NCBI GenBank assembly: GCA_039000515.1
Contig: JBCFYV010000012.1
Location: forward strand, 31,116,821 to 31,180,820
Source of the DNA: Timema cristinae
Taxonomy: Eukaryota > Arthropoda > Insecta > Phasmatodea > Timematidae
DNA: 64,000 nt
Direction of reading: 5' to 3'
The notes beneath the pieces are model-generated. The model made no database searches. It saw nothing but the letters and a program-made list of their open reading frames with translations, and was not told the origin of the DNA. The first letter of the stretch is position 1; the number at the start of each line of letters is the position of its first letter. Shown one piece after another: positions 47,170 through 58,300 of this stretch. The translations under genes were made by a program, and so were the position numbers.

Positions 47170-48165
47170 CAAGGCCATGACTAGCCAATAATTTCAGAGA
47201 AGGTTTGGTGGGCACATGCCCCAATTGCTGGAAACTAGAAAGAAATTATAAATGATAGTTCTAGAAGCTTCTAAGTGTTTTTTATGGCAACATAACCCCC
47301 TAACTGCCAGAAACGAGGACAAATTCTAAATATTAAACAACTCTAGAAGCCCTTTGAAGTGTTTTTGTTTGGCAACATAACCCCCTAACTGCCAAGGCTA
47401 GGAAAAATTCTAGATACTAAACAACTCTAGAAGCTATCTGAAGGGGTTTTCTGGCAACATAACACCATAACTTCCGAAGGCTAAGAAAAATTATAAATAT
47501 TAACCAACTCTAGAAGCTATCTGAAGTGGGTTTTTTTGGCAACATAACACCACAACTGCCAGAGGCTAGGACAACTTCTAGATATTAAACACCTCTAGAA
47601 GCTATCTGAAGGTTTTTTTGGTAACATAGCATCATAACTTCCAAAGGCTAGGAAAATATCTAGATATTAAACAACTCTAGAAGCTATCTGAAGTGTTTTA
47701 TGGCAACATAACGTCATAACTGCCGAAGTCTAGGAAAATTTCTAGATGTTTAACACTCTAGAAACTATCTTAAGTGTTTTATGGCAAATAACATCATAAC
47801 TGCCGAAGTCTAGAAAATTTCTAGATATTTAACAACTCTAGAAACTATCTGAAGTGTTTTATGGCAACATAACACATAACTGCCAAAGTTAGGAAAATTT
47901 CTAGATATTTAACAACTCTAGAAACTATCTGAAGTATTTTATTGGCAACATAGCACCATAACTGCTGAAGGCTAGGAAAGTTCTAAATATTGAACAACTC
48001 TATAAACTCTCTGAAGTGCTTTTTATGGTTACACAGTCCCCTAATTTGTACTTGTATCTTAATTTTGATATTGTTTGACCCATAAATAAAGCCATATATA
48101 TTTTGTTCATAAAATATGGGGAGCAGGGGGTTGAACCCTCCCACCCCCTACCGGCTACGGCCTTG
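47170..48165. mobile_element. Non-autonomous DNA element with internal 83-bp minisatellite
   Basis: The left end CAAGGCCATGACTAGCC faces GGCTACGGCCTTG at the right. Flanks caaaactc (47162-47169) and caacactc (48166-48173) match at 7 of 8 bases. Almost the whole interior is about ten copies of an 83-bp unit containing CTCTAGAAGCTATCTGAAGT and GGCAACATAACACCATAACT. It is non-coding. An 8-bp duplication suggests hAT-type transposition, but the ends do not start CAGTGG. Confidence 0.7.
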
Positions 48166-48359
48166 CAACACTCTAAGATAAGTTATACTGTTGGCTAAGT
48201 AAACAAGAAAAAAGCTGATTTATATTTGAAAAGCCTGTGTACTTGCGCCCACATTTTAAAATCTCGGAGGTTGTGTTTATCGAATTAAAGCTCTTTTTGG
48301 AATAATGTTTATCTGTGAGTTCAAGATTATAAATTAAGAAACTCTTGAACAAAATCTTG

Positions 48360-49596
48360 TGTTTCTACTTCCAGCATTCATCAGAATATGAATGGACTTG
48401 GGAGAGAAAAAAGCGCAGCTTCATCTATTGCATTAACGAGGTATACAAATGGGCACTCTCTTGATATTTATATATGCAACAAAAGACATTATACTGAGAA
48501 TGTAGCCTATTATGGACAAAGGGAGAATTTAATTTAGGGAGGGGTTTCAAAATCATGAATCTCTGACATGATGATAAGAATTACTACTAAGCACTAAGAA
48601 ATAAGACGGAAAGAGGGTGGATAGAGTGGTTCCAATTAAAAAATGGAGTCAAGCAGGAAGTGCCCTTTCACTATTACTATTTGTACTGGTGATGGAAATG
48701 ATAATGAATAGAGTGGTAGGCAGATTTAGTGAGGAGAAAATAAAAACAATGATGTTTGCAGATGACTTGATGGTATGGAGGGAAGAGAAAGTACAGGAAC
48801 AGTTGCAGGAATAGAATGAGGAGGTGAAAAAGTGAGGAATGAAATTTAGTATGGTGTAAAGTAAAGTGATGGTGATGACAAGGCAGAGAACAAGTCCAAG
48901 AAAGGTGATAGAACTGGATGGAGTAGATTTGAAAGAAGCAAAGAGTAAAGTATCTGGGTAATGTGATTGAGGCAAAAGAGGGCAGCAGAGAAGATATAGT
49001 GAGACGAGAGCAGCAGGGAGAGGTTTTCTACAGGTGTATAAGATACTTACTATGGAAAATAGAAGTGTCCCTAAAGTGTAAGGAAGTGTTGTAAAGAGCA
49101 TACTTCATACCTTTAGTAATGTATGCAGCAGAAACTTGGACTTTGGATAAAAGAGAAACAAGAAAAGTGGAGGCCATGAGAATTAAGTAGTTTTAAAGGG
49201 TCATGCTAGCTGTCATCAGAAGAGATAGGATTAGGAATGAAGATCCACAGAATAGAGTTGGGGTACAGGGGGTATATTAGATAATAGAGGAAACAAGACT
49301 GAGATGATATGGACATGTAACGAAGATAGAAGGGGATAGGTTTCCAAGCATATCAATGGATATTAAGTATATAGGGAAACTTGAAAATTTAAAAGTTGAT
49401 CATTTAGAATGTTTTCTAAAATGCTATATATGGAAGAAACCACAAGGAAGACCAACGAAGAGATGGGGGAACAGATAGCAGCAAGCGTGCAAGTGAGAGG
49501 AGAGTGGAAGAGAGTTCAGGAAGAAGAGTGGTAGAAGGACAGAGGGAACTGGAGGCATTTTACTAAACAGACCCGTCCACAGGCTGGAAACAGTTA
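48360..49596 (+). pseudogene. LINE relic: endonuclease tail, RT and 3' end
   Basis: YEWTWERKKRSFI near 48390 recalls the end of an apurinic endonuclease. GSALSLLLFVLVMEMIMNRV and MMFADDLMVWREEK at 48650-48785 contain the RT catalytic F-A-D-D. Further pieces are AEAKEGSREDIV, YAAETWTLDK, RLRWYGHV and a GRPTKRWG block near 49445. Stops and frameshifts recur throughout. It ends in an (ATG)n tail, and the last 80 bases match the fragment at 23245-23410. Confidence 0.85.

Positions 49597-49663
<67 letters not shown>
49597..49663. repeat. (ATG)22 microsatellite at LINE 3' end
   Basis: Twenty-two uninterrupted ATG units immediately follow the LINE 3' end. Simple-repeat tails of this kind are common in some LINE families. 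The poly-Met frame that starts here is not a gene. Confidence 0.95.
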
Positions 49664-49664
<1 letters not shown>

Positions 49665-49824
49665 AATAAGAACTTTGTTATTTTATACAGTAGTGTTGGA
49701 ACTTTATTTGTGTAAGACGGAAAGTGCAGGGTGGGGAAAGGGGGTTGGAGGAAGTAATAAAATTATTTTAAGGGATTTTCTACCCTCCTCTCCTCCAGTA
49801 AATGTAAAAAAAAAAATTAAAAAA

Positions 49825-50535
49825 AATTGGTTGAGGCTAGAAGCTATTTGTAGTAGTCCTTGTTTGGAGAGTTATTGAAAATTATACTCTTTTAATAGCT
49901 ATTTAGAATATTGTCCCTCCAAAAAAATTTTTAAATTTGGATACTCCTAGAGGCTATTTGGAGTGGTCTTCTACCAGCAAACTTTTGAAAATTGTGATGT
50001 TCTAAAAGATATTTCAAGTACTAACCAGAATTGTTTTTATATATTAGATTCCCTAGAATCTATTTGAAGTGGTTCTCACTCAGAATTCTTTCGAAATTTG
50101 GAATGCCTTAAAAGCTATTTAGAGTGTTCTTAACATTTTTTTTTCTTCTCAAAAATTAGATGTCTTTAAAAACTGTTTGAAGTGACCTTCCCCCAGCAAA
50201 TTTTTAAAATTAGAATGGTTCTAGCCTGTTTTATTTAAAATTATATACCTTAAGATGCTATTGAAAGTTGTCTTCTCCCAACATATTTTTGAAAATCAAA
50301 TGTTTTGAAGTGGTCCTCACTTGGATTTAAAAAAAAAACAAAAAAACTTGCATATGGAAGCTATTTAGCGTGACCCCCTAAGGGTATTTCTTTTAAAAAT
50401 CAGATGCCTCTAAGACATTTAGAGTGATATTCACCCGAAAATTTCTGAAAATTAAATGCCTCTAGAAGCTATTTGAAGTGGTTCTTCTCTGAAAATTTTT
50501 GGAAAAGTGAATGTATCTATAAGTTATTTGTAGTT
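49825..50535. repeat. Degenerate minisatellite, about 65-80 bp period
   Basis: The anchor CTAGAAGCTATTTGAAGTGG recurs in mutated form roughly ten times, each followed by a C-rich then AAATTTTTGAAAATTAGA-like stretch. The anchor is nearly that of the array at 47170-48165 (CTAGAAGCTATCTGAAGT), so both probably derive from one element family. Confidence 0.75.
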
Positions 50536-52090
50536 TGATACAAGGCCATCCCAAGAACTTCAGAAAATTTGGGTGTGGGGGTAAGGTGATGCATAAACCC
50601 TTCCCTCCCTATGCCCATGTAGATTATTCATGTGCCATAAATAACCTTTTGTAGCAATTTTTCAATGTAATATGGGTGTGCGAAGTCGACTTCTTCAACC
50701 CAAAGTTAAGCAAAATGGAAGTCTGAAGATTATTTCTAATATTGTAGATTGAGAAAAAATATTATATTGAGGTTATTTGTAAAGCTTTAGAAACTAAATT
50801 TAATTTACAAAATGTTAAATTTCAAAATTGTTTAACATATCTAGACCAAAGCTTATGAATATAGTAGATATCACACAACATGCCATTAAATGACTTGAGA
50901 TTTTTATCATGTGAATCTTAATTTGTAGTTAACATAAAATCAATTAGGTCTAAATGCAAAAAATTAACATAAATGTTGGTTTTAGGCATCACTTTTTTAT
51001 TTGTGAGGCTTTGCAGTTGTCATAGCCGACATTTTTTTTTTTTTTTTTCAAGTTAAGTTTAAGATGATAAATATACAAAGTACAACTATTTCTTAATAAT
51101 TCACTCTCTGACTGACAATAATAGTAGTGTTGGTGTGGCTGGGCTGTTTGGTCATACTATAGAACAAGCATGCATTCTTTACTCCCATTGCACATTGTGA
51201 CCATGCACTAACACACACAATTGGCAAATAATTACACTATTTTGAGTGAATGCCTATTTACTTAAGTGTGTATTTATGTGCGTTTAGTTATTTTTTTATA
51301 ATACACATTTATTTTTAATTACTTCCTTTGTAAAAACATGCTTCGATTGTTCATTGTTTCAATTGGTGTTATTAATAGGTCTAATAGCGCTGTTTGGAGA
51401 ATATTTATATATCATTTCAATACAGAAAGAAATTATCAACATAATAAAATGATCAACACAACCAGACTAATAAGAGTGCAATGAAAATACCATTCACATG
51501 TTAGTTAAACTAATTTGTGAATAGGAAACAAATATATAGATTAATGTATATATTTTATTCGTAACTTGAGAAATTGTTTATATTCATAAATTTTACTGCT
51601 AGATGGCTTCAAATGTATTGCTAGCTAATTATTTATTTAGGTATCTATGAAAGCAAAACATAGTTCTGCCAATGATAGTAACATTTATTACTGGTTCTTC
51701 TGATACAAAATTTTATTTTGCAGCATTCTCAATGAAATTAGAGATTAGAACTAAGGGTCTGCGAGTACTGTAATTTCAGATTCCAGTTTGTTGTTTAGGG
51801 GTTCTTTGGTCAAGGATGACACATTATTTACTATTTTCTCTAATTGCCTGGATGTTGTTTGTGAAATGTTCAGTTGGCATATATTCTATTAATTGTAAAA
51901 ATATTAATGCTATTGTTTTGTGGATGACTCGGAATTAGTAGACTTGAGCTCGCAGACCCCTAATTTGAGCAGTAGAGGTGTGTGTGTATGTGTGTGTATA
52001 TACCTACTGTAATGTAATGATGTCACCAGACTGGCTGAGCAGGCAATGAAAGTGCAGAGAGAGAGAGGGGAAGTAAGATCTGACTAGTGA
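50536..52090. other. Intergenic region and Rim 3' UTR
   Basis: AT-rich, with a short (GT)n tract near 51979-52003. The part next to 52091 must be Rim 3' UTR on the - strand; its end is not defined. Confidence 0.5.
51684..51689 (-). promoter_or_regulatory. Candidate polyadenylation signal of Rim
   Basis: AATAAA on the - strand about 400 bases after the Rim stop. Other AATAAA-like hexamers exist nearby, so the choice is a guess. Confidence 0.25.
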
Positions 52091-52102
52091 CTAGTGACTA
52101 GT
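52082..52102. repeat. Heptamer tandem repeat gactagt x3
   Basis: Three perfect copies, overlapping the Rim stop codon. Confidence 0.9.
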
Positions 52103-52300
52103 GAGGGAGTCTAGACTAGCCACAGAACTGCGTCGCGACAGGCCAAGCGAAGGAGGCCCACTAACCAATGAGGTGGTCCCAAACAACTTGTACCAGCCAA
52201 TCACAATGTTGGACAGGTTCAGGTCATCCAGCATGATCTGGGCCACCCCCATAAACACCTTCTTCCCCTCGATGCGGCCATAGTCACCCCACACTGTCAC
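52091..52300 (-). CDS. Rim: Rim last exon: end of C2B, tail and stop
   Basis: Acceptor ATACTTTCAG precedes 52300. The exon starts VTVWGDYGR, in frame with the previous one, and ends LDSLTSH then TAG at 52093-52091. The first base triplet GTG is an internal Val, not a start codon. The last codons and the stop lie inside a three-copy gactagt repeat at 52082-52102. Confidence 0.95.
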   Translation of the reverse strand: MTVWGDYGRIEGKKVFMGVAQIMLDDLNLSNIVIGWYKLFGTTSLVSGPPSLGLSRRSSVASLDSLTSH

Positions 52301-55300
52301 CTGAAAGTATCAACATATGAATAATATAAAAATATCACTAAGGCATAGTTATTAAGTAAATAACAGTGCAATTTTTACGATAATATCAACTATAAGAATC
52401 AAGTATTCTAGTATTCAACCCTCTCGCCGGTTATCCCGCGGTTTCCAAATGTAACAATTATCAATATAACTTTATGCATCCTGCCTTTTACATGGGCTAA
52501 AGCTTATTTATGTTCCTTTTCATTTGTATCCAGCGATTTCCCCATTCTCGCTGCTTAGCTGTGTTGGTAGATTCTTCATTGATGCAGTTTCTTCGTTTCT
52601 TGATAGATGTCATATGTAGAGATAGGGTAAAATAGCATTAATTTTCAGTTTTTTTTGCATTAATTATTGGAAATTTAGTGTTTTGTGGCATAATTTAGCA
52701 TTTTGTAGCAAAATAGGTAAAAATGTCTTTCCAGAGAGAGTGCTGTCATGTCAAGACAGAGGTTGGGCTTTTGTAAGGATTGGCGGAAGGGAGGGGGGGG
52801 AGGTGGCTGGTTGCTAAGCAAAGACTAACGGAATGTGGAGATTAGCCGGATGGGCTGTGGAAGGCACAGGATGCAAGTAAAACCCGACCTGAAGCACAGA
52901 GACGAGTGATACTCAATGATTTTTTTAATTACTTATTTCCGCTGAAAAACATTGTTTTATAGAAATTCTCAGCATTTTTATTATGCACAGCATTTTCAGG
53001 AAATTTGCGTCTATTTCGCTAAATAGAATAATTTAGCTAAAATACTCTCAAAATCATGTTTTTCGCGTTAATTCGTGAAATAAAAATCACTTTATACACT
53101 TTCGAATGCTATGAAACGCAAAGAAAACTTATAAATACCCTATTTTCGACTCTTTTATTGTTTTTCGCAAAAGAGAATTTACCCTATCTCTAGTCATATG
53201 TAGCCAAGGAATGAACACAGCTGATGTTGCTGAATTTATGACCTTGTTTCTAATGTGTAAAAGTCTGTGCTACTGTAGGCTGTGTTTCTTTGGTTGTACT
53301 ATTTTTAATTCTATACATTTTTGTGATATGTATGAAGTGTTTAGAACAACCTACAATATATATATCCAGTATTTATTTTCAGAATAATTAGGATGTAAGA
53401 TGACTTTGAGTAGCAACAAAGAGAGAAAGGAAATTGAATGTGATATAGATTTCACTGCAAGACCATTGGAATATTTTGAACTTTATTTTGATCAGGCAAT
53501 GATTGAAATAAATGTAAGGGACACACAGATACGCTGCTCAATACATTAGTAAAAACCCCCCAAAAGAGAGATCAATTTATAAAGCATGGACACCAACTTC
53601 TGAAAAGGAGATGAGGCTATTTTTAGGAATTATAATGCTTCAGGGTATTGTAAATTGCCACGCTAAGAATGATGTTGGTCCAAACGAAAAGTTATTCATG
53701 TACCAGTTTTTTTCAGAACTCATGTTCAGAAATAGATCTCTCATGCATTTTAATGACAACGAAAACTTTGACATATTCAACAATCCTAATAAAAGATTGT
53801 GGACATTTTTTTGAGATAGTGGAACATTTGTCTAGTAGGTTTCGTGATGAGAGCTTGATTATGTACAAAGGCTATCTTGGATGGAAAATGTTCAATGCAT
53901 AAAAATAAAAAAAAGAGCTTGATTTGGGCTCTAATTTTTTGTAATATGTGAGATTGAGTCAGAACACATTTGTGACTTTCTTTTATATATTGGCAAGAGC
54001 AAGATTTACAATTAAAAGTATGATCAATTTCCAATTTCTACAAAAGTTTTCGTGCATTTGATGAATCAATTTTTGAACAATGGTTATTGTGTAACTGTAG
54101 ATAATTTGTAGAGGTCTCCAGAACTTGAAGATGTTGTTATAAAGCTAAATAGAGATACTTATGAGACTATTTTTTTAATGTGGGAGGTAAAATATTTATT
54201 TATTTATTTATTTACACTATTTATCCCAATTCCTAGCATATGGATCGATAACTAGCTCTACATATTGAATTTACATTACATCTTTTAGCTATATTCTTTT
54301 TTTTTTAATACAATAATAAGTTTAGAATACACACCTAAATATAAAAGTCCTATATGTCCTTCTTTCCTATACTTAACCTATTAGTTGGTCCACCCCAGGT
54401 ATATTACACCCCCGGTACCCTGCCCCGTTGGGTGTCCCACCGCACTCTGGATATAATAGGCCCCAGATCAGCAAGAGCCCCAGCAGGGGCGGGCATCCCC
54501 CTCCCTTCCACCTGGGAAGGTGCCCTACCGGAGATTTTGCTCCACTTACTAAACACTTACTTATGAGATTGTAAACAGCAGACAAAAGGACCAGCCTCAA
54601 AGGGTTTCAAAAGGTAAACTACAAAGAGAGAAATTCAAGCAAGGCAAGGTCATGGCTCTTAAGTGATAGGACATAAAAAAAAAAGTTTGCCTAATGAGTA
54701 CAGTTCATAATGCCACCACAAAAATTGTAAAAACAAATTGGAGAAAAGATGTTATAAAACATTACATCAAAAGTTTTAAGAAAGTGGTGAGAAGACAATG
54801 TGCCGTATGCTGCTCTAAAAAAAAAAAGGCAGATGGTAAATGAATCAGAAAGGAAACCAGAATTTGGTATAAGGATTGTAGAGATAGACTTTGTTTAGAA
54901 CAGTGTTTTGAAACCTATTATATTCTGAAAAACTTTTGAAATATTATATTTTTGAACAAATATAATACAGGACAAATGTAGTAACTTGATAATAAATGTA
55001 ACTGGCCTATGTAGTAACTAGATGATAAATTTAAAGATTTTTAGTAAAAAAAAAAATTGTTAAAAAAGAGGTTATAGAAAAATTAAGTTATAAAAACTCT
55101 ATGTGACATGAAATAGTTGTGTTTGGTATTAATGTGTTTTCATTTGAAAAAATATATTTGTTTATAAGCAAGAGAAAAAGAATTTGTTATTTAAAATCAA
55201 ATTTGATTAAAAAAAAGTAAATGGTCAGAGGGTTAAGAGTGTGATTTTATTGTAAACTAGAAGTATCCTTTACTCTAGTAAATAACAATGTGATTTAACA

Positions 55301-58300
55301 GGTGGCCGGAAAAAAGCGCAAACGATAAAAGCACACATGAAAATTCCTCATATAAAAAAACCCTACGGTCATAAATATTCAGAGGATAAAAGCTCACATG
55401 AAAAAATGCTCAAAAGAAAATAAGCCCACGCGGAAAAAAGCCCACATGAAAAAAAGCCCACACGGAAAAAAGCCCACACGGAAAAAAGCCCACACAGAAA
55501 AATGTGCACATGAAAAATGCTCACATGAAAAATGCTCATATGAAAAATGCTCACATGAAAAATGCTCATATGAAAAATGCTCACATGAAAAATGCCCACA
55601 TGAAAAATTGCTCACATGAAAAATGCCCACACGAAAAAAATTATAAAGCAAGGTTAGTTTTTAAATGAATGCAAGTTTGATTGGTATTTTGCATTACTAA
55701 CTTTTTAGTTTCCACTTGTAAAATGCGCATTTGATTGACCAATGTTAATCATTTTTTGACACATTTTAGGTCATCAAAATCCTGGCCCTGGTACAACAAC
55801 ATAACCAATGTTTACAACAAGTGCTTAGAGTTCAAATATAATTCAAAAATATCTCAAAATAGAGTTATATTTAATGGTTATTATACATTTAAGTTAGATC
55901 TACATGCCGGTGTAGTTTAATAAGTAGGCTGCACATTACATAAAATAAAATAAAGACTATTATTCTAAAAATATAAAATATTGTTAAATTGTTAAGAAAA
56001 TACCAAGGTTTAGCCTATATTGGTTCAATAATTAAATAATAAAATAATATAAAACTTATATAAGGAGTTGTGAGTTGTTAAAGTGTCAATTTTTTCTAAA
56101 CAATTTATAATGAAGCTTTATTTGAGTAGTAGTTTATTAACAAATCCTTCAAAAGACAAGTTATTACAATGTAACTAACAAAAACATATCTAATACGATT
56201 TAATTTAAGTTAAGTTGGTATTCGTATAATATATTATCCATGGAAATTCAAATATGGATGACAAGCGAAATAAACTAGATCATCCTTGTGGATTAAAGTT
56301 ATTGGTACAATTGCCAAAAAAAGGACCAACACAAGATGGCATAAAAGGTTTTTTACTATTTAGGGATATTTATAATAGTAGTAATAGGTTGTGACAACAA
56401 ACCAAATGTTTTTATTATAATGAAATTACAATTTAAAATATTTTGGTGCTCATGGCATCAATTCACAAATATCAGTTGAAATATATGTATATTTAAAAAT
56501 AAATTTCTTTATTGCAAGTTGGCCAATCTCCTTAAGTAACTAAGTTTGTCTTCCACCTGCTTATATGGCTGCACAGAAGTGGAAACCAAGTATTGTGGGA
56601 CCTTGTATTTCCTTTTATTTTACCTCGAGGTGACCTGCTTGTGCATTAGCCATTGTTAATTTGTGGCAATTCAGGTCCCTCTGGAGTCCATCAAATAGAA
56701 ACCACATACTGGGATAACTGCAGTGAAATAGGGAATTAGGAGTGTTGTGAAATTCCTCACAACAATTTGTTGTTTTTGGTGAGCGTTCCAGGACTGCATC
56801 ATGATGGTTCCATCTCTGCCTCTCTGCCTGCTGCACCCTAATTGTCTATAGAAAAGAAGTACGTGAGCATCTCATTATATCTGTATTCATCTCGAAATGT
56901 GGTGTAAAGATTATCAAACACATGTCTCTCATCATCGACTGGCACAAAGGCTAATGCGGCAAGAGACTTCAGTGTAATTTTTATAATATATATTTTGGGG
57001 AGTGTATTTCTTTGTGTGTGTGTGTTTTGAGTTAATAATAATAATATCCTTTATCTTAGCAGATTGTAGAATAATGGAGTGGTCGAAAGAAGACTAAATG
57101 AAGCTCACAGACTCTCTATAAGACACATCAGGTAATATGAAATTCTTAGGATGAAGATAACTAAAACAAAATAAAAAACAAGATGCGTGGGAGGAGATCG
57201 ATCCAGGTGAATTTATAGAGATTTCAATATTAGATGGGTGAATTTGAGTAAAGCATTTATACATTCCATTGAATGGCTGAAATTCTATATCTGCCAATAA
57301 GCTTGACTCACTGTATACATTTATATTTTGATATAATCTTGTCATCCACTAATGTCGGGATTTTGGTATTTATTTGCTTTGTAGTGATGAATAAATATGT
57401 ATGCTGATGCTGCTACTTGCCCACGCTTATACATTGTACAACTGATACTGAAGCACAACTATGGGAACACGTTGCGAACATGTTCTGTTCAAGTATGGAC
57501 CCGGCTTTAGATAACCACCCTTTGACCCAGCCTCCATATGGTAAAGTCTATATCAGAAGTCCCTGACCTCTAGAAGATAGTGGCCCTTCAAAGTAAAACT
57601 CATAAACATAAATAATTGTTTGTTTGTTTTTCTTATGCTCCATGGATGGTTTCTTACATATAATTCTGAACTATGCTTGCATGGCCTAGAAAAATAATTC
57701 ATTTCTCAGGTAGATACATCATAAAAGATAATTCCATTATCCACAATGATATGATGATTATGTGAATGAATGATTGCAAGCAGAGAGAACCTACATCTAC
57801 AGTTTAATGTGGGTTCTAAACCTCGATGGGGTCTTGAATTCCTCACGTTGTCATAGGTGAAGGAAGGGTTTGCTATTCTGAAAACTCTGCATGAGTCGGA
57901 ACCAGGATTTTAACACAGGATCTTTAGCACAAAAGTTAGATACTTTATCTCTAGAATCTAGACCACCTTTGCCTTCTCATAAACAAAAATAAATTTTCAT
58001 AAAATATGATCATGTTTTGATTTGAAATATATGTTTTTTCATATTGTACTTGTAATTTGACAAAGTGGAATAAAAATGTTTGAGTAATTTTGCGTTTAAT
58101 TTAGCAGAAATAAATGGTTTTTGTTAGTAAATAATTAAAATAACTAAAAGGAAAGAAAATCACATTTTCGATTAGTGTAGGCTTGTAGGGGAGATTACTC
58201 TTAAAGTTTTTTGGATTGCGTGAGTTTGGCGAATTTTTAAAACAGACCCTATAAAAAATAACTGGGGACCCCTGGTTTATAATGTTGAATTGTGTCTTGT

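Larger units (their letters stand above)
52419..55232 (+). mobile_element. piggyBac-type transposon, with two later insertions
   Basis: The right end AGAGGG (to 55232) is followed by TTAA, the piggyBac target. The left end CCCTCTCGCC at 52419 is preceded by TCAA, a one-base change of TTAA. Terminal inverted match is only about six bases, which is short even for this superfamily, so edges are probable rather than certain. The transposase relic in between is unmistakable. The left edge is 118 bases from the Rim splice acceptor. Confidence 0.75.

Noticed and set aside
48649..49101. - strand open frame of 150 codons
   Set aside because: Antisense of the LINE reverse transcriptase relic, Ser/Leu/Thr-rich as expected for a shadow.
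49597..49878. Open frame starting with 22 Met codons
   Set aside because: It is the (ATG)n microsatellite tail of a LINE read through into flanking DNA.
52101..52283. + strand open frame
   Set aside because: Antisense shadow of the last Rim exon.
54354..54600. Overlapping Pro/Gly-rich frames on both strands
   Set aside because: They lie within the GC-rich half of the retroposon inserted in piggyBac; no protein family recognised.
55400..55640. CRISPR-like array of short direct repeats
   Set aside because: The repeats are contiguous with no spacers and mirror an inverted array at 59325-59452; this is a transposon terminus in a eukaryotic genome.
55369..55651. Overlapping long frames on both strands (His/Glu/Lys/Cys- and Phe/Ser/His-rich)
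   Set aside because: They arise because the 15-bp tandem unit of the MULE terminus is divisible by three; not proteins.
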